Part shown: in pieces, positions 44,059 to 53,022 of the stretch
How positions within the stretch are numbered: position 1 is the stretch's first letter
Layout of the letters: each line of letters opens with the position of its first letter
DNA from: Trichocoleus sp. FACHB-46
GTDB lineage: Bacteria; Cyanobacteriota; Cyanobacteriia; FACHB-46
Assembly: GCF_014695385.1 (NCBI RefSeq)
Contig: NZ_JACJOD010000024.1
Location: forward strand, 124,001 to 188,000
Length of the DNA: 64,000 bases
Direction of reading: 5' to 3'
The notes under the pieces: generated by a model
What the model saw: only the letters and a program-made list of their open reading frames with translations
The model's database searches: none
What the model was told of the DNA's origin: nothing
Program-made: the position numbers and the translations under genes

Positions 44059-46434
44059 ATGACTTCTCAAATTCCCACCAACTCAGACCCCAACCTTTTC
44101 GATTCGCTCACGCCCGCTCCTTTACTCAACAAACCTTCGCTGGAATCTCTAGGCGAGTTGAGAGCCAGAGCCTTAGAGCAGATCCGAGCGGGTTTGCGGC
44201 CTGGACAGCAGCAAATGGCGGATTGGCGAGGTGGCCCTCTGGCGGTCTCAGCGGTTCCGGGCGCAGGAAAATCAACTGGGATGGCAGGGGCAGCAGCGAT
44301 CGCGATCGCCCGTTACCAATTGCATAGCAGCCGTCAACTGGTGGTCGTTACCTTTACCCGCTCAGCTGCCGCCAATATCAAGGCCAAGATTCGCCAAGCG
44401 CTGCGAACCATGTCTCTGCCGCAGGGTGGCTTTTTGGTACAGACATTGCACGGCCTAGCGTTGAACATTGCGACTCGCCATCCTGAGCTTTCTGGGCTTA
44501 ACTTAGAGCGTCTGACTTTAATCTCTCCCACGCAAAGCCACCGTTTAATTCGGACTTGTATTGAGCAGTGGATTGCTGATCATCCGGCGCTATACCAGCG
44601 CTTGTTAGAAGGGCAACATTTCGACGGAGAAGAGACCGAACGGCTACGGCGGCAGTCAGTCCTACGAACAGAAGTCTTGCCAGAGCTGGCGCAAACGGTC
44701 ATCCATGAAGCAAAAAGTTCTGGCTTGCTGCCCCAAGATTTGCAGCGCCTAAGCACAGAGATCACATCTGATGAATATTCCGTCTTAGAAGTCGCAGCAG
44801 GGCTGTATGAGCGGTATCAAGCTTTGCTGCGATCGCGAGATTTCATCGACTACGACGAAATGATTTTGTCTGCCTTGCGAGTGCTAGACAATGACAGTGC
44901 TCGTCAGCTTTGGCAAACTCAAACATTTGCTGTGTTTGAAGACGAAGCCCAAGACTCCACACCGCTCCAAACCAAGCTACTGGAGATTCTATCTACTAAT
45001 CCCAGCGATGCCGAGCAACTACCCAACTTAGTGCGGGTGGGCGATCCCAACCAAGCCATCAACTCCACCTTCACCCCGGCTGACCCCATTTTCTTTCGTG
45101 ACTTCTGCGAAAATTGCAGCACCCAAGACCGACTCGTAACGATGGATCAAGCGGGTCGCAGCACCCAGGTCATTATTGATGCCGCTAATTTTGTCTTGGC
45201 CTGGGTGAATCGTACCTATGGAACTCCGCGATCGCAGACCTCGCTAGCTGCCAACAGCACTACCTTACCTTTTCGACCCCAGCACATTCGCCCGGTTGAT
45301 CCCGAAGATCCTCAACCGGATGCCAACCCCACTCCTACGGGGCGAGGGCTAGAGCTATACACTCCCCGCGACACCTATCACACCGTGGAACTGATTGGGC
45401 AGCGGGTGATCGAGCTGTTTGCTCAAGATCCCCAAACGCAAGCGGCCATCTTAGTCCGCGAAAACAAACAGGGGCGCTTTATCGCGGAGCGTCTAAGTTA
45501 TCTCAAGTCAGACTACGGCATTGAAGTTTATGATGTCGGCGATCGCGATCGGCATTCGCGGGTTCCGGGTGAGATCCTAGCGCTGCTGCAATTCATCGAT
45601 CGCCCTCATTCTCCCGATAACTTAAAAGCAGCACTCACAGTTTTAGTAGAGCGGCAGTTAATCCCCTCGCAGGATTTGAATGCGATCGCCAGCCTACCAG
45701 AGCAGTTTCTATATCCTGGACCGCTTGATCCCCCGCAAAGCGATCCGGTGCAGAAAGCCCGCCGTTTCTGTACGAGTTTGCTACGAGCCCGCTTGGAATT
45801 ACCGCATTATCAATTCATTTCTTTCCTGGCTTTGTCGCTGAACTATGACCAAGCCGAACTGGCCACCGCAGATAAGCTAGCCGAACGCATCGCGCAGCAA
45901 ACAGTCGGAGATAGCTCCATGACTGCAATGTTGATGCGGCTGAGCGAAATCGTCAGTTCAGAAAAATTTGAACCTGTGGAAACAGAAAACTCAGAAGCTC
46001 GTTACACGCGATCGGGCCAACTAACGATTATCACGATGCACAAGGCCAAAGGGTTGGATTGGGATTATGTATTTCTCCCCTTTCTACATGAGCAAACGAT
46101 CCCTGGCGGTCTGAGGATTCTGCCTCAATCCCAATTTCTTGGCGATTTTACGCTCTCTGAGGTTGCTCGCGCCCAGATTCGCGCTAGCCTACATGGTCAG
46201 TTTCCCCTCCCTGATGTTGCGACTGCATGGGAGCGAGCGGGACATCTGAAACTAGCCGAAGAGTTTCGTCTACTCTACGTCGCCATGACTCGTGCCAAAC
46301 GGTTGCTGTGGATGTCTGCGGCCCAAAAGGCTCCCTTTACTTGGAGCAAGCCTAACAATCTAGAAGATAAAAAACCCTGCCCCGTGCTACCCGCGCTAAA
46401 GCGCCAGTTTCCAGAAGCAGTAGTCCCCTTGTAA
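44059..46434 (+). CDS. UvrD/Rep-like ATP-dependent DNA helicase
   Basis: A 791-residue superfamily 1A helicase. Walker A is in VPGAGKS at residues 66-72, motif Ia follows in the VVTFTRSAAANIK segment, the Walker B is FEDEAQD, motif III is VGDPNQAI, and motif V/VI are TMHKAKGLDWDYVFLPF and LLYVAMTRAKRLLW. It has no C-terminal nuclease domain, so it is a helicase only, about 100 residues longer than typical Rep. The N-terminal 50 residues are polar. Likely in DNA repair or replication restart. Stand-alone; not in an operon with RecB-type nuclease. Confidence 0.9.
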   Translation: MTSQIPTNSDPNLFDSLTPAPLLNKPSLESLGELRARALEQIRAGLRPGQQQMADWRGGPLAVSAVPGAGKSTGMAGAAAIAIARYQLHSSRQLVVVTFTRSAAANIKAKIRQALRTMSLPQGGFLVQTLHGLALNIATRHPELSGLNLERLTLISPTQSHRLIRTCIEQWIADHPALYQRLLEGQHFDGEETERLRRQSVLRTEVLPELAQTVIHEAKSSGLLPQDLQRLSTEITSDEYSVLEVAAGLYERYQALLRSRDFIDYDEMILSALRVLDNDSARQLWQTQTFAVFEDEAQDSTPLQTKLLEILSTNPSDAEQLPNLVRVGDPNQAINSTFTPADPIFFRDFCENCSTQDRLVTMDQAGRSTQVIIDAANFVLAWVNRTYGTPRSQTSLAANSTTLPFRPQHIRPVDPEDPQPDANPTPTGRGLELYTPRDTYHTVELIGQRVIELFAQDPQTQAAILVRENKQGRFIAERLSYLKSDYGIEVYDVGDRDRHSRVPGEILALLQFIDRPHSPDNLKAALTVLVERQLIPSQDLNAIASLPEQFLYPGPLDPPQSDPVQKARRFCTSLLRARLELPHYQFISFLALSLNYDQAELATADKLAERIAQQTVGDSSMTAMLMRLSEIVSSEKFEPVETENSEARYTRSGQLTIITMHKAKGLDWDYVFLPFLHEQTIPGGLRILPQSQFLGDFTLSEVARAQIRASLHGQFPLPDVATAWERAGHLKLAEEFRLLYVAMTRAKRLLWMSAAQKAPFTWSKPNNLEDKKPCPVLPALKRQFPEAVVPL

Positions 46435-46508
46435 TCCCTTATAAAAACCAGGCTATGCATAATTGCCTGTAAGGACGAACAACCCTTCGCCCGTCCGAAA
46501 ATAAAAAA

Positions 46509-46558
46509 TGCGATCGCCCTTAGATTGCTCTAGAGTTGCGATCGCACTAAAAACTAAT
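46509..46558. terminator. HIP1-built bidirectional terminator
   Basis: TGCGATCGC (46509-46517) pairs with GCGATCGCA (46538-46546). On the minus strand the stem is followed by a TTTTTTATTTT-like run, so it ends the VKOR-thioredoxin transcript. It lies between convergent helicase and VKOR genes. The palindrome is made of two HIP1 octamers. Confidence 0.65.
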
Positions 46559-46583
46559 TTTGGCCAAAGTCTAGATCGGAAAC

Positions 46584-47504
46584 TTACTGAAAGTTTTTAG
46601 GGCCTTGATAGCCTGAGAGTTCAGCTAGCTTTTGTAGAGATTGGGTTCCCCCGAAAAACTGTCCATTCACTTCCCAGGTAGGATAGCCTTCAATCTTCTG
46701 AGCTTTGCAGACTTCAGGTTGAGCATTCTGTCCACTAGGATCGCATTCGATGTAATTGATTTGTTTGGCACCCTCACGACCAAACAATTGCTTCTGGTCA
46801 TTGCAATGGGGACACCAGTAAGCGCCATACATTTTGGCTCCAACTTGAGTCAGATGCTTTGCTAGCGCGATTTGAGCAGGGTTAGAAGGGGTTGTTACTA
46901 GGGCACCAGCTTCTCCAGCGCCAGAACCAGAGGCATTGGTATTCCCAGCCCCATCGATATTGGCGTAAACTCCCAGCGTCCCGACTAAGGTTACTAGTCC
47001 AACCGCCACACCTGTGAAAAAGATTTGACCCACATCCTCCCAGGTTCGGCCCAAGACTGTTAGGACGAGGAAACTAACTGAGAATAGCGCCGATGCTAGA
47101 CAGTAGAGGCACAACGCTTTGATCTCAAATGCCAGCAGGTACATTAAGTAGCCGCTAAACACTGTCATGGCTGTGCCAATCGCTAGCATTAGCGGCCAAG
47201 TCCAGTTCTCTAAATTAGAGCGCAGATCTTTATTGGCTGAAGCATTCACCAGTAAAGGCGCGATCGCCAAAATCCCCATGCTGGCGTAGCCCAAAAAGCC
47301 AAACAAGGTCAGTGGCAAACCAAATACTGTGGCGTAAGGGCTAGAAAGTACCTGCTCACAACCGCTTGTTGGACAGGCAGCAGACCCTCCCGCCAGTTTG
47401 GTAATGGTTAGGTAGCCTGTTCCTAAAGCTCCCACAGCCGCGATCGCGGCAATAATTAACCGAGACCAGCGATGAATCCAAGGAGTAGAACGTCGGCGTC
47501 TCAT
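46584..47504 (-). CDS. VKOR-thioredoxin fusion (disulfide-forming oxidoreductase)
   Basis: A fusion of vitamin K epoxide reductase and thioredoxin-like domains, about 306 residues. The VKOR part has helices at about 20-38, 65-85, 100-125 and 130-155, with a loop cysteine pair CPTSGC and the active CLYC. The C-terminal thioredoxin domain carries YWCPHC near residue 235. In cyanobacteria and plastids this enzyme (LTO1-like) forms disulfide bonds in the thylakoid lumen and supports photosystem assembly. The frame opens at 47519, but the ATG at 47504 has AGGGG upstream. btpA, a photosystem I factor, is the next gene upstream. Confidence 0.93.
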   Translation of the reverse strand: MRRRRSTPWIHRWSRLIIAAIAAVGALGTGYLTITKLAGGSAACPTSGCEQVLSSPYATVFGLPLTLFGFLGYASMGILAIAPLLVNASANKDLRSNLENWTWPLMLAIGTAMTVFSGYLMYLLAFEIKALCLYCLASALFSVSFLVLTVLGRTWEDVGQIFFTGVAVGLVTLVGTLGVYANIDGAGNTNASGSGAGEAGALVTTPSNPAQIALAKHLTQVGAKMYGAYWCPHCNDQKQLFGREGAKQINYIECDPSGQNAQPEVCKAQKIEGYPTWEVNGQFFGGTQSLQKLAELSGYQGPKNFQ

Positions 47505-47597
47505 AAAACCCCTATGCAATTAACTGAACTTGATCATTGCCAATTTAGCTTATAGCAACCCATCTAGTGAGTTACCACTCCAATGTTTATCAGAGTC

Positions 47598-48485
47598 CTA
47601 TTCCGAATAAGAATGAGCTGTAACTGAAGGCATGGACTTGGCTTGCCCTTTCATCGCTAAACTGCGACGCATTGATTCCACAAAGCGGCTCACCCGAATT
47701 GGGTCTACTGGCTGTTCAATGCGACCATGCCTTTTTAGCGAGCTGGAGACAATCACCCCATCCGCTGCTTGAATCAAAGTCGGAATATTTTCCCAATCCG
47801 CACCACTACCAATAAATACAGGCGTGCCATTTGCTGCCGCAGTCGCCAGTTCCAAATCTTCTAGGCTAGGAGGACTGCCTGTGGACCAACCAGACAAAAT
47901 CACCCCATCCGCTAAACCGCGCTCAATGGTTTCTTGCACCGCTGTGGTCAAATTAGGTGATCCCAGGGGTCGGGCGTGCTTCACCAATACATCTGCCAGG
48001 ATTTTGACATTGCTGCCCAGTTCTCGACGATAGCGTAAGAGTTGATGCGCTTGCCCTTCGATCAGACCTTGATCTGTTGCCATCACCCCAGTCAAAACGT
48101 TGACGCGAATAAAGTGAGCTTGCACACAAGTCGCGATCGCCATTGCACTCTGAGCATCGTTACGCAAGACATTGATCCCGATGGGCACCGTCACCAGGTG
48201 CATCAGCCGTTGCACAATCAAGCTCATGGCACTCACCACCGCCGGATCAACTCGATCCTTGGCGAAGGGAGCATCAAAAAAGTTCTCAACGATAATGCCG
48301 TCTACGCCGCCTGATGCCAAAGCCGTGGCTTCCTGCTCGGCGCGATCGATCACAGCTTTGAGGCTCCCTCCCCAACGCGGCGAGGCTGGTAAAGGCAGCA
48401 AATGCACAACACCAATGATGGGATTAGCGGTTTTGAATATGTGATTTAAGTCCACTTGCTTCAAATATCTCGGACTCAGCGGCAA
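47598..48485 (-). CDS. btpA: Photosystem I biogenesis protein BtpA
   Basis: A 295-residue member of the BtpA/SgcQ family, a TIM-barrel-like protein needed for stable photosystem I reaction-centre proteins in cyanobacteria. Family parts visible are IIGVVHLLPLPASPRWGG, the GIIVENFFDAPF segment, TVPIGINVLRNDAQSAMAIA, and FIRVNVLTGVMATDQGLIEG. Membrane association is peripheral on the thylakoid in known relatives. It lies directly upstream of the VKOR-thioredoxin gene on the same strand (about 93 bases apart), so both may be in one transcript serving photosystem biogenesis. Confidence 0.93.
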   Translation of the reverse strand: MPLSPRYLKQVDLNHIFKTANPIIGVVHLLPLPASPRWGGSLKAVIDRAEQEATALASGGVDGIIVENFFDAPFAKDRVDPAVVSAMSLIVQRLMHLVTVPIGINVLRNDAQSAMAIATCVQAHFIRVNVLTGVMATDQGLIEGQAHQLLRYRRELGSNVKILADVLVKHARPLGSPNLTTAVQETIERGLADGVILSGWSTGSPPSLEDLELATAAANGTPVFIGSGADWENIPTLIQAADGVIVSSSLKRHGRIEQPVDPIRVSRFVESMRRSLAMKGQAKSMPSVTAHSYSE

Positions 48486-48732
48486 AGGTCAGATAATCAA
48501 AATGATAACTTCTTACCGCGCTTCTATTCGCCGCAAAAATTGATTCGCTAGATTACCTTTGACCCCACGCTTCTGTATTACAGACAAACTGTAAGCCTGT
48601 CTCAGACTTGCGATCGCTGTTGCAAAATTACTTTAATTAGCTTAGATAAGGCGGAAGTGAGCCTCAACCAGTTGCTAAGCACTAATCGTCATTGAAGCAG
48701 CTTAATATGTTGTAACCGTCAAATTGTGCGAT

Positions 48733-48879
48733 ATGATGAACATTCGTGCTTATTTAGCGATTGCAGTCAACGGCCTCCATCGGCAAGCAAACCAGCGGGG
48801 GTGGAAAGGCGATCGCAACACTCTTAACGACCTGACCTATCCCTGTCTCAACGCTTACTCAATACTTACCGAATTCTGA
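48733..48879 (+). CDS. Possible 48-residue upstream ORF of rimO
   Basis: A small frame beginning [18 protein letters not shown] and ending SILTEF stops 5 bases before the rimO start. The position is that of a leader or coupled small gene. Composition is protein-like with one short hydrophobic stretch, but I know no homologue and no good ribosome binding site is seen, so this is a low-confidence call. Confidence 0.3.
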   Translation: MMNIRAYLAIAVNGLHRQANQRGWKGDRNTLNDLTYPCLNAYSILTEF

Positions 48880-48884
48880 ACTTC

Positions 48885-50201
48885 ATGGGCAATAAGCCAA
48901 CTATTTCCGTCGCACATTTAGGCTGCGAGAAAAATCGGATTGATACTGAACACATGCTCGGTCTGCTTGTGGAAGCAGGCTATCAAGTTGACACCAACGA
49001 AGATTTAGCTGATTACGTCATCGTCAACACTTGCAGTTTTATTCAAGCGGCGCGAGAAGAATCTGTCCGCACCATTGTGGAACTGACTGAAGCCAACAAG
49101 AAAGTGGTAATTACAGGCTGTATGGCACAGCATTTCCAGCAAGAACTGTTGGATGAGTTACCCGAAGCAGTCGCTTTAGTGGGTACAGGTGACTACAACA
49201 AAATAGTCAACGTGATTCAGCGGGTAGAAACAGGTGAGCGCGTCAAAGAAGTAACGGCAGAGCCGACTTACATTGCTGATGAAACCACGCCTCGTTACCG
49301 CACTACTACCGAGGGTGTAGCTTATCTGCGGGTGGCAGAGGGTTGCGATTACCGCTGTGCGTTCTGCATTATTCCGCACCTGAGAGGCAATCAGCGATCG
49401 CGCACCATTGAATCGATTGTGGCCGAGGCTGAGCAATTGGCGGCTGAAGGGGTGCAAGAGATTATCTTGATCTCTCAAATCACCACTAACTATGGTTTGG
49501 ATATCTACGGCGAGCCGAAACTGGATGAACTGCTGCGGGCTTTAGGGAAAGTCAATGTGCCTTGGATTCGCATGCACTATGCCTATCCGACCGGGCTTAC
49601 CCCCAAAGTTATTACCGCCATTCAAGAAACTGCTAACGTTCTGCCCTATCTAGATTTGCCGTTGCAACATTCTCACCCAGAAATTTTGCGGGCGATGAAT
49701 CGCCCTTGGCAAGGTCGCGTCAACGATAGCATTATTGAGCGACTGAAAACTGCTCTTCCGGATGCGGTTCTACGCACCACCTTTATTGTCGGCTTCCCAG
49801 GGGAAACCGATGAGCATTTCGAGCACCTGTTGCAGTTCGTCGAGCGGCATGAATTTGATCACGTCGGTGTGTTTACTTTTTCAGCCGAAGAGGGCACTCC
49901 TGCCTATAGCCTGCCAAATCAAGTACCGCAAGCTATAATGGATCAGCGTCGTGATGCGTTGATGGCTCTTCAACAACCCATTTCCTTGAAGAAGAATCAA
50001 GCTGAGATCGGGAAAACCGTTAACGTTCTGATTGAGCAAGAAAATCCTGAAACTGGCGAGTTGGTTGGGCGTTCGGCTCGCTTTGCTCCAGAAGTTGACG
50101 GTGTTGTCTACGTTCAAGGCGAGGCAGCACTAGGAACCTTAGTTCCAGTTACGATTGCCGACGCTGATGTTTACGATCTTTATGGTTGCGTTGCACCCTA
50201 A
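48885..50201 (+). CDS. rimO: Ribosomal protein S12 methylthiotransferase RimO
   Basis: A 438-residue radical SAM methylthiotransferase, which modifies the universal aspartate of ribosomal protein S12. The N-terminal UPF0004 domain contains [20 protein letters not shown] and TGCMAQ with its three cluster cysteines. The radical SAM core has the CDYRCAFC motif. A C-terminal TRAM domain (about 370-438) follows. The [17 protein letters not shown] and [19 protein letters not shown] segments favour RimO over MiaB. Length is typical. The DEAD-box helicase is next on the same strand. Confidence 0.95.
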   Translation: MGNKPTISVAHLGCEKNRIDTEHMLGLLVEAGYQVDTNEDLADYVIVNTCSFIQAAREESVRTIVELTEANKKVVITGCMAQHFQQELLDELPEAVALVGTGDYNKIVNVIQRVETGERVKEVTAEPTYIADETTPRYRTTTEGVAYLRVAEGCDYRCAFCIIPHLRGNQRSRTIESIVAEAEQLAAEGVQEIILISQITTNYGLDIYGEPKLDELLRALGKVNVPWIRMHYAYPTGLTPKVITAIQETANVLPYLDLPLQHSHPEILRAMNRPWQGRVNDSIIERLKTALPDAVLRTTFIVGFPGETDEHFEHLLQFVERHEFDHVGVFTFSAEEGTPAYSLPNQVPQAIMDQRRDALMALQQPISLKKNQAEIGKTVNVLIEQENPETGELVGRSARFAPEVDGVVYVQGEAALGTLVPVTIADADVYDLYGCVAP

Positions 50202-50259
50202 CAAAAATTAAGGTTGGACAATTTTGTCACTTAGGTCGTAAAATTTCTTAATATGACAG

Positions 50260-50577
50260 CTATTGACCAAGCGCTCATAAGCGCTGGTTAGTTACAAGAA
50301 CCTTGGCAAGACCAGGTAGAGGGTTCTAGCCGCGAGTCTTTAATGGCAATGTACCTGTTTAGGAGGGTACAGCTTGCAAATTGCCGAAGTGGATAAAACC
50401 TTCTAGATCAATACGCTCAGTCTTTGGCAGGGTTCAAACGGCGGACGGCATCCCGTCGAAGCTCGTTGAGGGTGAAGTCGACTCGACTCCCTACGATACG
50501 AGAAAACTGCGACCAAGCTTTTCATGCTTGGGGCGGGAGTATGCCATGCGATTCATGACCCTTATTAACTAAACTGC
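50260..50577 (+). promoter_or_regulatory. Long structured 5' leader of the DEAD-box RNA helicase
   Basis: The 375-base gap contains several hairpins in the plus-strand transcript. AGCGCT-cata-AGCGCT lies at about 50270-50286. GAACC (50298-50302) pairs with GGTTC (50322-50326). GTACC (50351-50355) pairs with GGTAC (50366-50370), with AGGAGG in the loop. GACGG (50444-50448) pairs with CCGTC (50453-50457). A long stem has CTCGT (50462-50466), GGG and AGTCG opposite CGACT, CCC and ACGAG (to 50502). CCAAGC (50513-50518) pairs with GCTTGG (50526-50531). Cyanobacterial cold-inducible RNA helicase genes are known to be regulated through their leaders; that parallel is inference. Could also be a small RNA with its own promoter. 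Confidence 0.55.
50374..50406 (+). CDS. Possible 10-residue leader peptide (TTG start)
   Basis: AGGAGG (50361-50366) sits seven bases ahead of a TTG that opens a ten-codon frame, LQIAEVDKTF in plain translation (Met first), and ends with TAG. A perfect Shine-Dalgarno sequence is unusual for a non-coding leader. It could be a regulatory leader ORF or a coincidence inside the structured leader. Confidence 0.3.
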   Translation: MQIAEVDKTF

Positions 50578-52008
50578 ATGACTCTTTCGTTTCAAAGTCT
50601 CGGCCTCTCTGAAGCCCGCGTTCAACATCTAGAAAAGATCGGTTTTACCACTCCCAGTGCAATTCAAGCCCAAGCCATTCCCCATCTGTTGGCAGGCCGT
50701 GACGTAGTAGGCCAAGCCCAGACGGGTACCGGTAAAACTGCTGCTTTCTCGCTGCCCATCCTAGAGCAGATTGATTTGAATGCTGTAGGGGTGCAGGCGT
50801 TGATCCTAACTCCCACTCGTGAGTTGGCTGTTCAAGTCAGCCAGGCCATTCGTACCTTTAATGATGAGCGACGACTGCACATCCTACCGATTTACGGTGG
50901 TCAAGCGATCGATCGCCAAATTATGCGCCTCAGACAAGGCGTACAGGTAGTGGTAGGAACTCCGGGACGAGTGTTAGATTTACTCGACCGTGGCGACCTC
51001 AAACTCAATCACCTGCGTTGGTTGGTGTTGGATGAAGCTGATGAAATGCTCAATATGGGCTTCATCGATGACGTGGAAAAAATCCTGACTCAGGTGCCCA
51101 CAGAGCGTCATACTGCTTTCTTCTCGGCCACCATGCCCCCTTCGATTCGCAAGTTGGTCAACCGGTTCTTGCGATCGCCCATCACGGTCACGATTGAGCA
51201 GCCCAAAGCCGCTCCTTCTCGGATTAACCAAGTTGCTTACATGGTGCCCCGTGGCTGCACCAAAGCTAGAGCTTTGCAACCGATTCTGGAACTCGAAGAT
51301 CCCGAATCCGCGCTGATCTTTGTGCGGACTCGTCGCGCTGCGGCGGAACTCACTAGCCAACTGCAAGGCGCAGGTCATAGCGTGGATGAATATCACGGTG
51401 ACCTGAGCCAAAGCCAGCGGGAGCGCCTTCTACATCGCTTCCGGGAGACTCAAGTTCGTTGGGTTGTGGCTACCGACATTGCCGCTCGGGGTATCCACGT
51501 CGATGACCTGACTCATGTCATTAACTACGATTTGCCCGATAGCGTTGAGAACTATGTTCACCGGATTGGTCGGACAGGTCGTGCAGGCAAAGAAGGAACT
51601 GCAATCTCTCTGATTCAACCCCTGGATCGTCGCAAACTGCGCGATATTGAGCGTCACATCCGCCAATCTCTGGAAATTCGCTCGATCCCCACTCGGGCTA
51701 TGATTGAAGCGCGTCACATTGAGAAGCTGCAAGCGCAATTGCGTGAAGCACTAGCTGGTGAGCGGATGGCTTCCTTCTTGCCTATCGTGGCGCAACTGGG
51801 TGAAGAGTACGACTCCCACGCGATCGCTGCTGCTGCCCTGCAAATGATTTACGATCGCAGTCGTCCTACTTGGATGCAATCTGAGGCTTATGAGGATATC
51901 GTGACTGACGACAAGCCTCGTCTCAACTCTGGTTCTAAGCCCAAGCCAGTTAAGAAAGTAATCAAGACTTCTCCTGCGCCTCAAGCCTCTGGTTCCAAAA
52001 ACGGCTAA
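50578..52008 (+). CDS. DEAD-box ATP-dependent RNA helicase
   Basis: A 476-residue DEAD-box helicase that unwinds RNA duplexes in translation, ribosome assembly or cold adaptation. Q motif is FTTPSAIQAQ, motif I AQTGTGKT near residue 47, motif II DEAD, motif III SAT, motif V and VI ATDIAARGI and HRIGRTGRAG. The C-terminal extension after residue 385 is variable and ends in a basic Lys/Ser/Pro tail. It belongs with cyanobacterial Crh-type helicases, but I do not assign crhR. The structured leader ahead and the terminator after it suggest a single-gene transcript under leader control. Confidence 0.93.
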   Translation: MTLSFQSLGLSEARVQHLEKIGFTTPSAIQAQAIPHLLAGRDVVGQAQTGTGKTAAFSLPILEQIDLNAVGVQALILTPTRELAVQVSQAIRTFNDERRLHILPIYGGQAIDRQIMRLRQGVQVVVGTPGRVLDLLDRGDLKLNHLRWLVLDEADEMLNMGFIDDVEKILTQVPTERHTAFFSATMPPSIRKLVNRFLRSPITVTIEQPKAAPSRINQVAYMVPRGCTKARALQPILELEDPESALIFVRTRRAAAELTSQLQGAGHSVDEYHGDLSQSQRERLLHRFRETQVRWVVATDIAARGIHVDDLTHVINYDLPDSVENYVHRIGRTGRAGKEGTAISLIQPLDRRKLRDIERHIRQSLEIRSIPTRAMIEARHIEKLQAQLREALAGERMASFLPIVAQLGEEYDSHAIAAAALQMIYDRSRPTWMQSEAYEDIVTDDKPRLNSGSKPKPVKKVIKTSPAPQASGSKNG

Positions 52009-52038
52009 TTTTCTCCGCGTTCAAACATAAATAGATTC

Positions 52039-52076
52039 CCCCCTTGTCCCAAGTTAGACAAGGGGGTTTCTTTTTT
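52039..52076 (+). terminator. Rho-independent terminator of the DEAD-box gene
   Basis: CCCCCTTGTC (52039-52048) pairs with GACAAGGGGG (52057-52066) around an eight-base loop, followed by TTTCTTTTTT. It sits 30 bases after the stop codon and is a classic intrinsic terminator. Confidence 0.93.
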
Positions 52077-52101
52077 GAAGATTATCTCCACAAATTAACC
52101 C

Positions 52102-52172
52102 CGTAGCGTGTGTTAGGCGAAGCTGTAACGCACGGGCAAAGATGCGTGTGCTGGAGATCACGGCACCCTACG
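52102..52172. repeat. Palindromic GTAGCGTG...TAACGCAC intergenic repeat
   Basis: Outer arms CGTAG (52102-52106) and CTACG (52168-52172) enclose GTGTGTTA (52108-52115) paired with TAACGCAC (52126-52133). This is the widespread cyanobacterial 'GTGCGTTAGGCG...CGTAACGCAC' type repeat. It lies after the terminator, between converging genes. Confidence 0.55.
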
Positions 52173-52201
52173 AATTATTTGGTATTGCTTGAACTGCTGA
52201 T

Positions 52202-52927
52202 TCAGGGATTAAGGCTATCTCCTAAACGAGCCACCATTTCGGTGCGGGTAGAGACGTTGAGCTTTCGGAACATGCGTTTTAGGGCTTGTTTTACGGTGTT
52301 CTGAGTGATCCAGAGCTTTTCACCGATCTCTGCATTTGTCAGTCCTTGAGCCACTAGTTCCGCAATTTGTTGCTCCCGCTCGGTGAGGCGATCGCTAATA
52401 GATGGCTGCAAGCGAGGGAATGCTTGGGGTCGAAAAACGGCCAAACGAGCGGAGAGGTGCAAACATAGACCACTCAAGCTGGCTAAATCTTGTAAGTTAA
52501 ACGCCGGGGCATCACTGGCACGCGTGAAGTAAGCGCCACCAATTAAGCGGCCATGATTGACGATCGGTCCCATCATCACATGCTCTTGGTCGTAGTAGGC
52601 GTAGCAATTTTGGTATAGCTCCGATTCTTTCCAATCGTTGCCCGCAAACACTACTCCTTCGTGAGTGGGCGCATGGTGCTCAAACACATAGCGCAACACG
52701 GGATCAGTGCTGCGACCAATTTTCTCGTAGCGCTGCACGAAAGCATCTACATTCGGGCCGCCTTGAATATCTACTTCTGCTGCTTGAGATTGCTCATTCA
52801 GCAGACACAAGCCCCAGCATTCGGCACCAAAATATTCACCTGCTTCTTTCATAAATAACAGGCGGAGCGCTTTTTCATCGGAGGCGGCAGCGATCGCTTG
52901 AAAGAAGTTATGGGGAGATTTGCCCAT
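52202..52927 (-). CDS. GAF-like plus LuxR-type HTH transcriptional regulator
   Basis: A 241-residue DNA-binding regulator. An N-terminal sensor domain of GAF type (about residues 10-165) is followed by a LuxR/GerE helix-turn-helix at the C-terminus (about 178-237): LTEREQQIAELVAQGLTNAEIGEKLWITQNTVKQALKRMFRKL broken here as several consecutive blocks. The recognition helix contains TQNTVKQALKRMF. No receiver domain, so activation is by ligand or redox, not phosphorelay. Similar proteins are conserved in cyanobacteria. DUF3386 lies divergently upstream and may be a target. Confidence 0.85.
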   Translation of the reverse strand: MGKSPHNFFQAIAAASDEKALRLLFMKEAGEYFGAECWGLCLLNEQSQAAEVDIQGGPNVDAFVQRYEKIGRSTDPVLRYVFEHHAPTHEGVVFAGNDWKESELYQNCYAYYDQEHVMMGPIVNHGRLIGGAYFTRASDAPAFNLQDLASLSGLCLHLSARLAVFRPQAFPRLQPSISDRLTEREQQIAELVAQGLTNAEIGEKLWITQNTVKQALKRMFRKLNVSTRTEMVARLGDSLNP

Positions 52928-53022
52928 TAATCAAGGTGTACCCACTTGAGGTCTATGCAGTCTGAGTGCCTGCCTTCTATCTTAAGAATAAGAAACAAAA
53001 GCAGAAGACGTAGGAAAAACCC

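Noticed and set aside
50381-50572. 63-codon plus-strand ORF in the helicase leader
   Set aside because: It covers the hairpin-rich leader, and its composition is unlike protein (many Arg/Ser). The structured RNA explains the sequence better.
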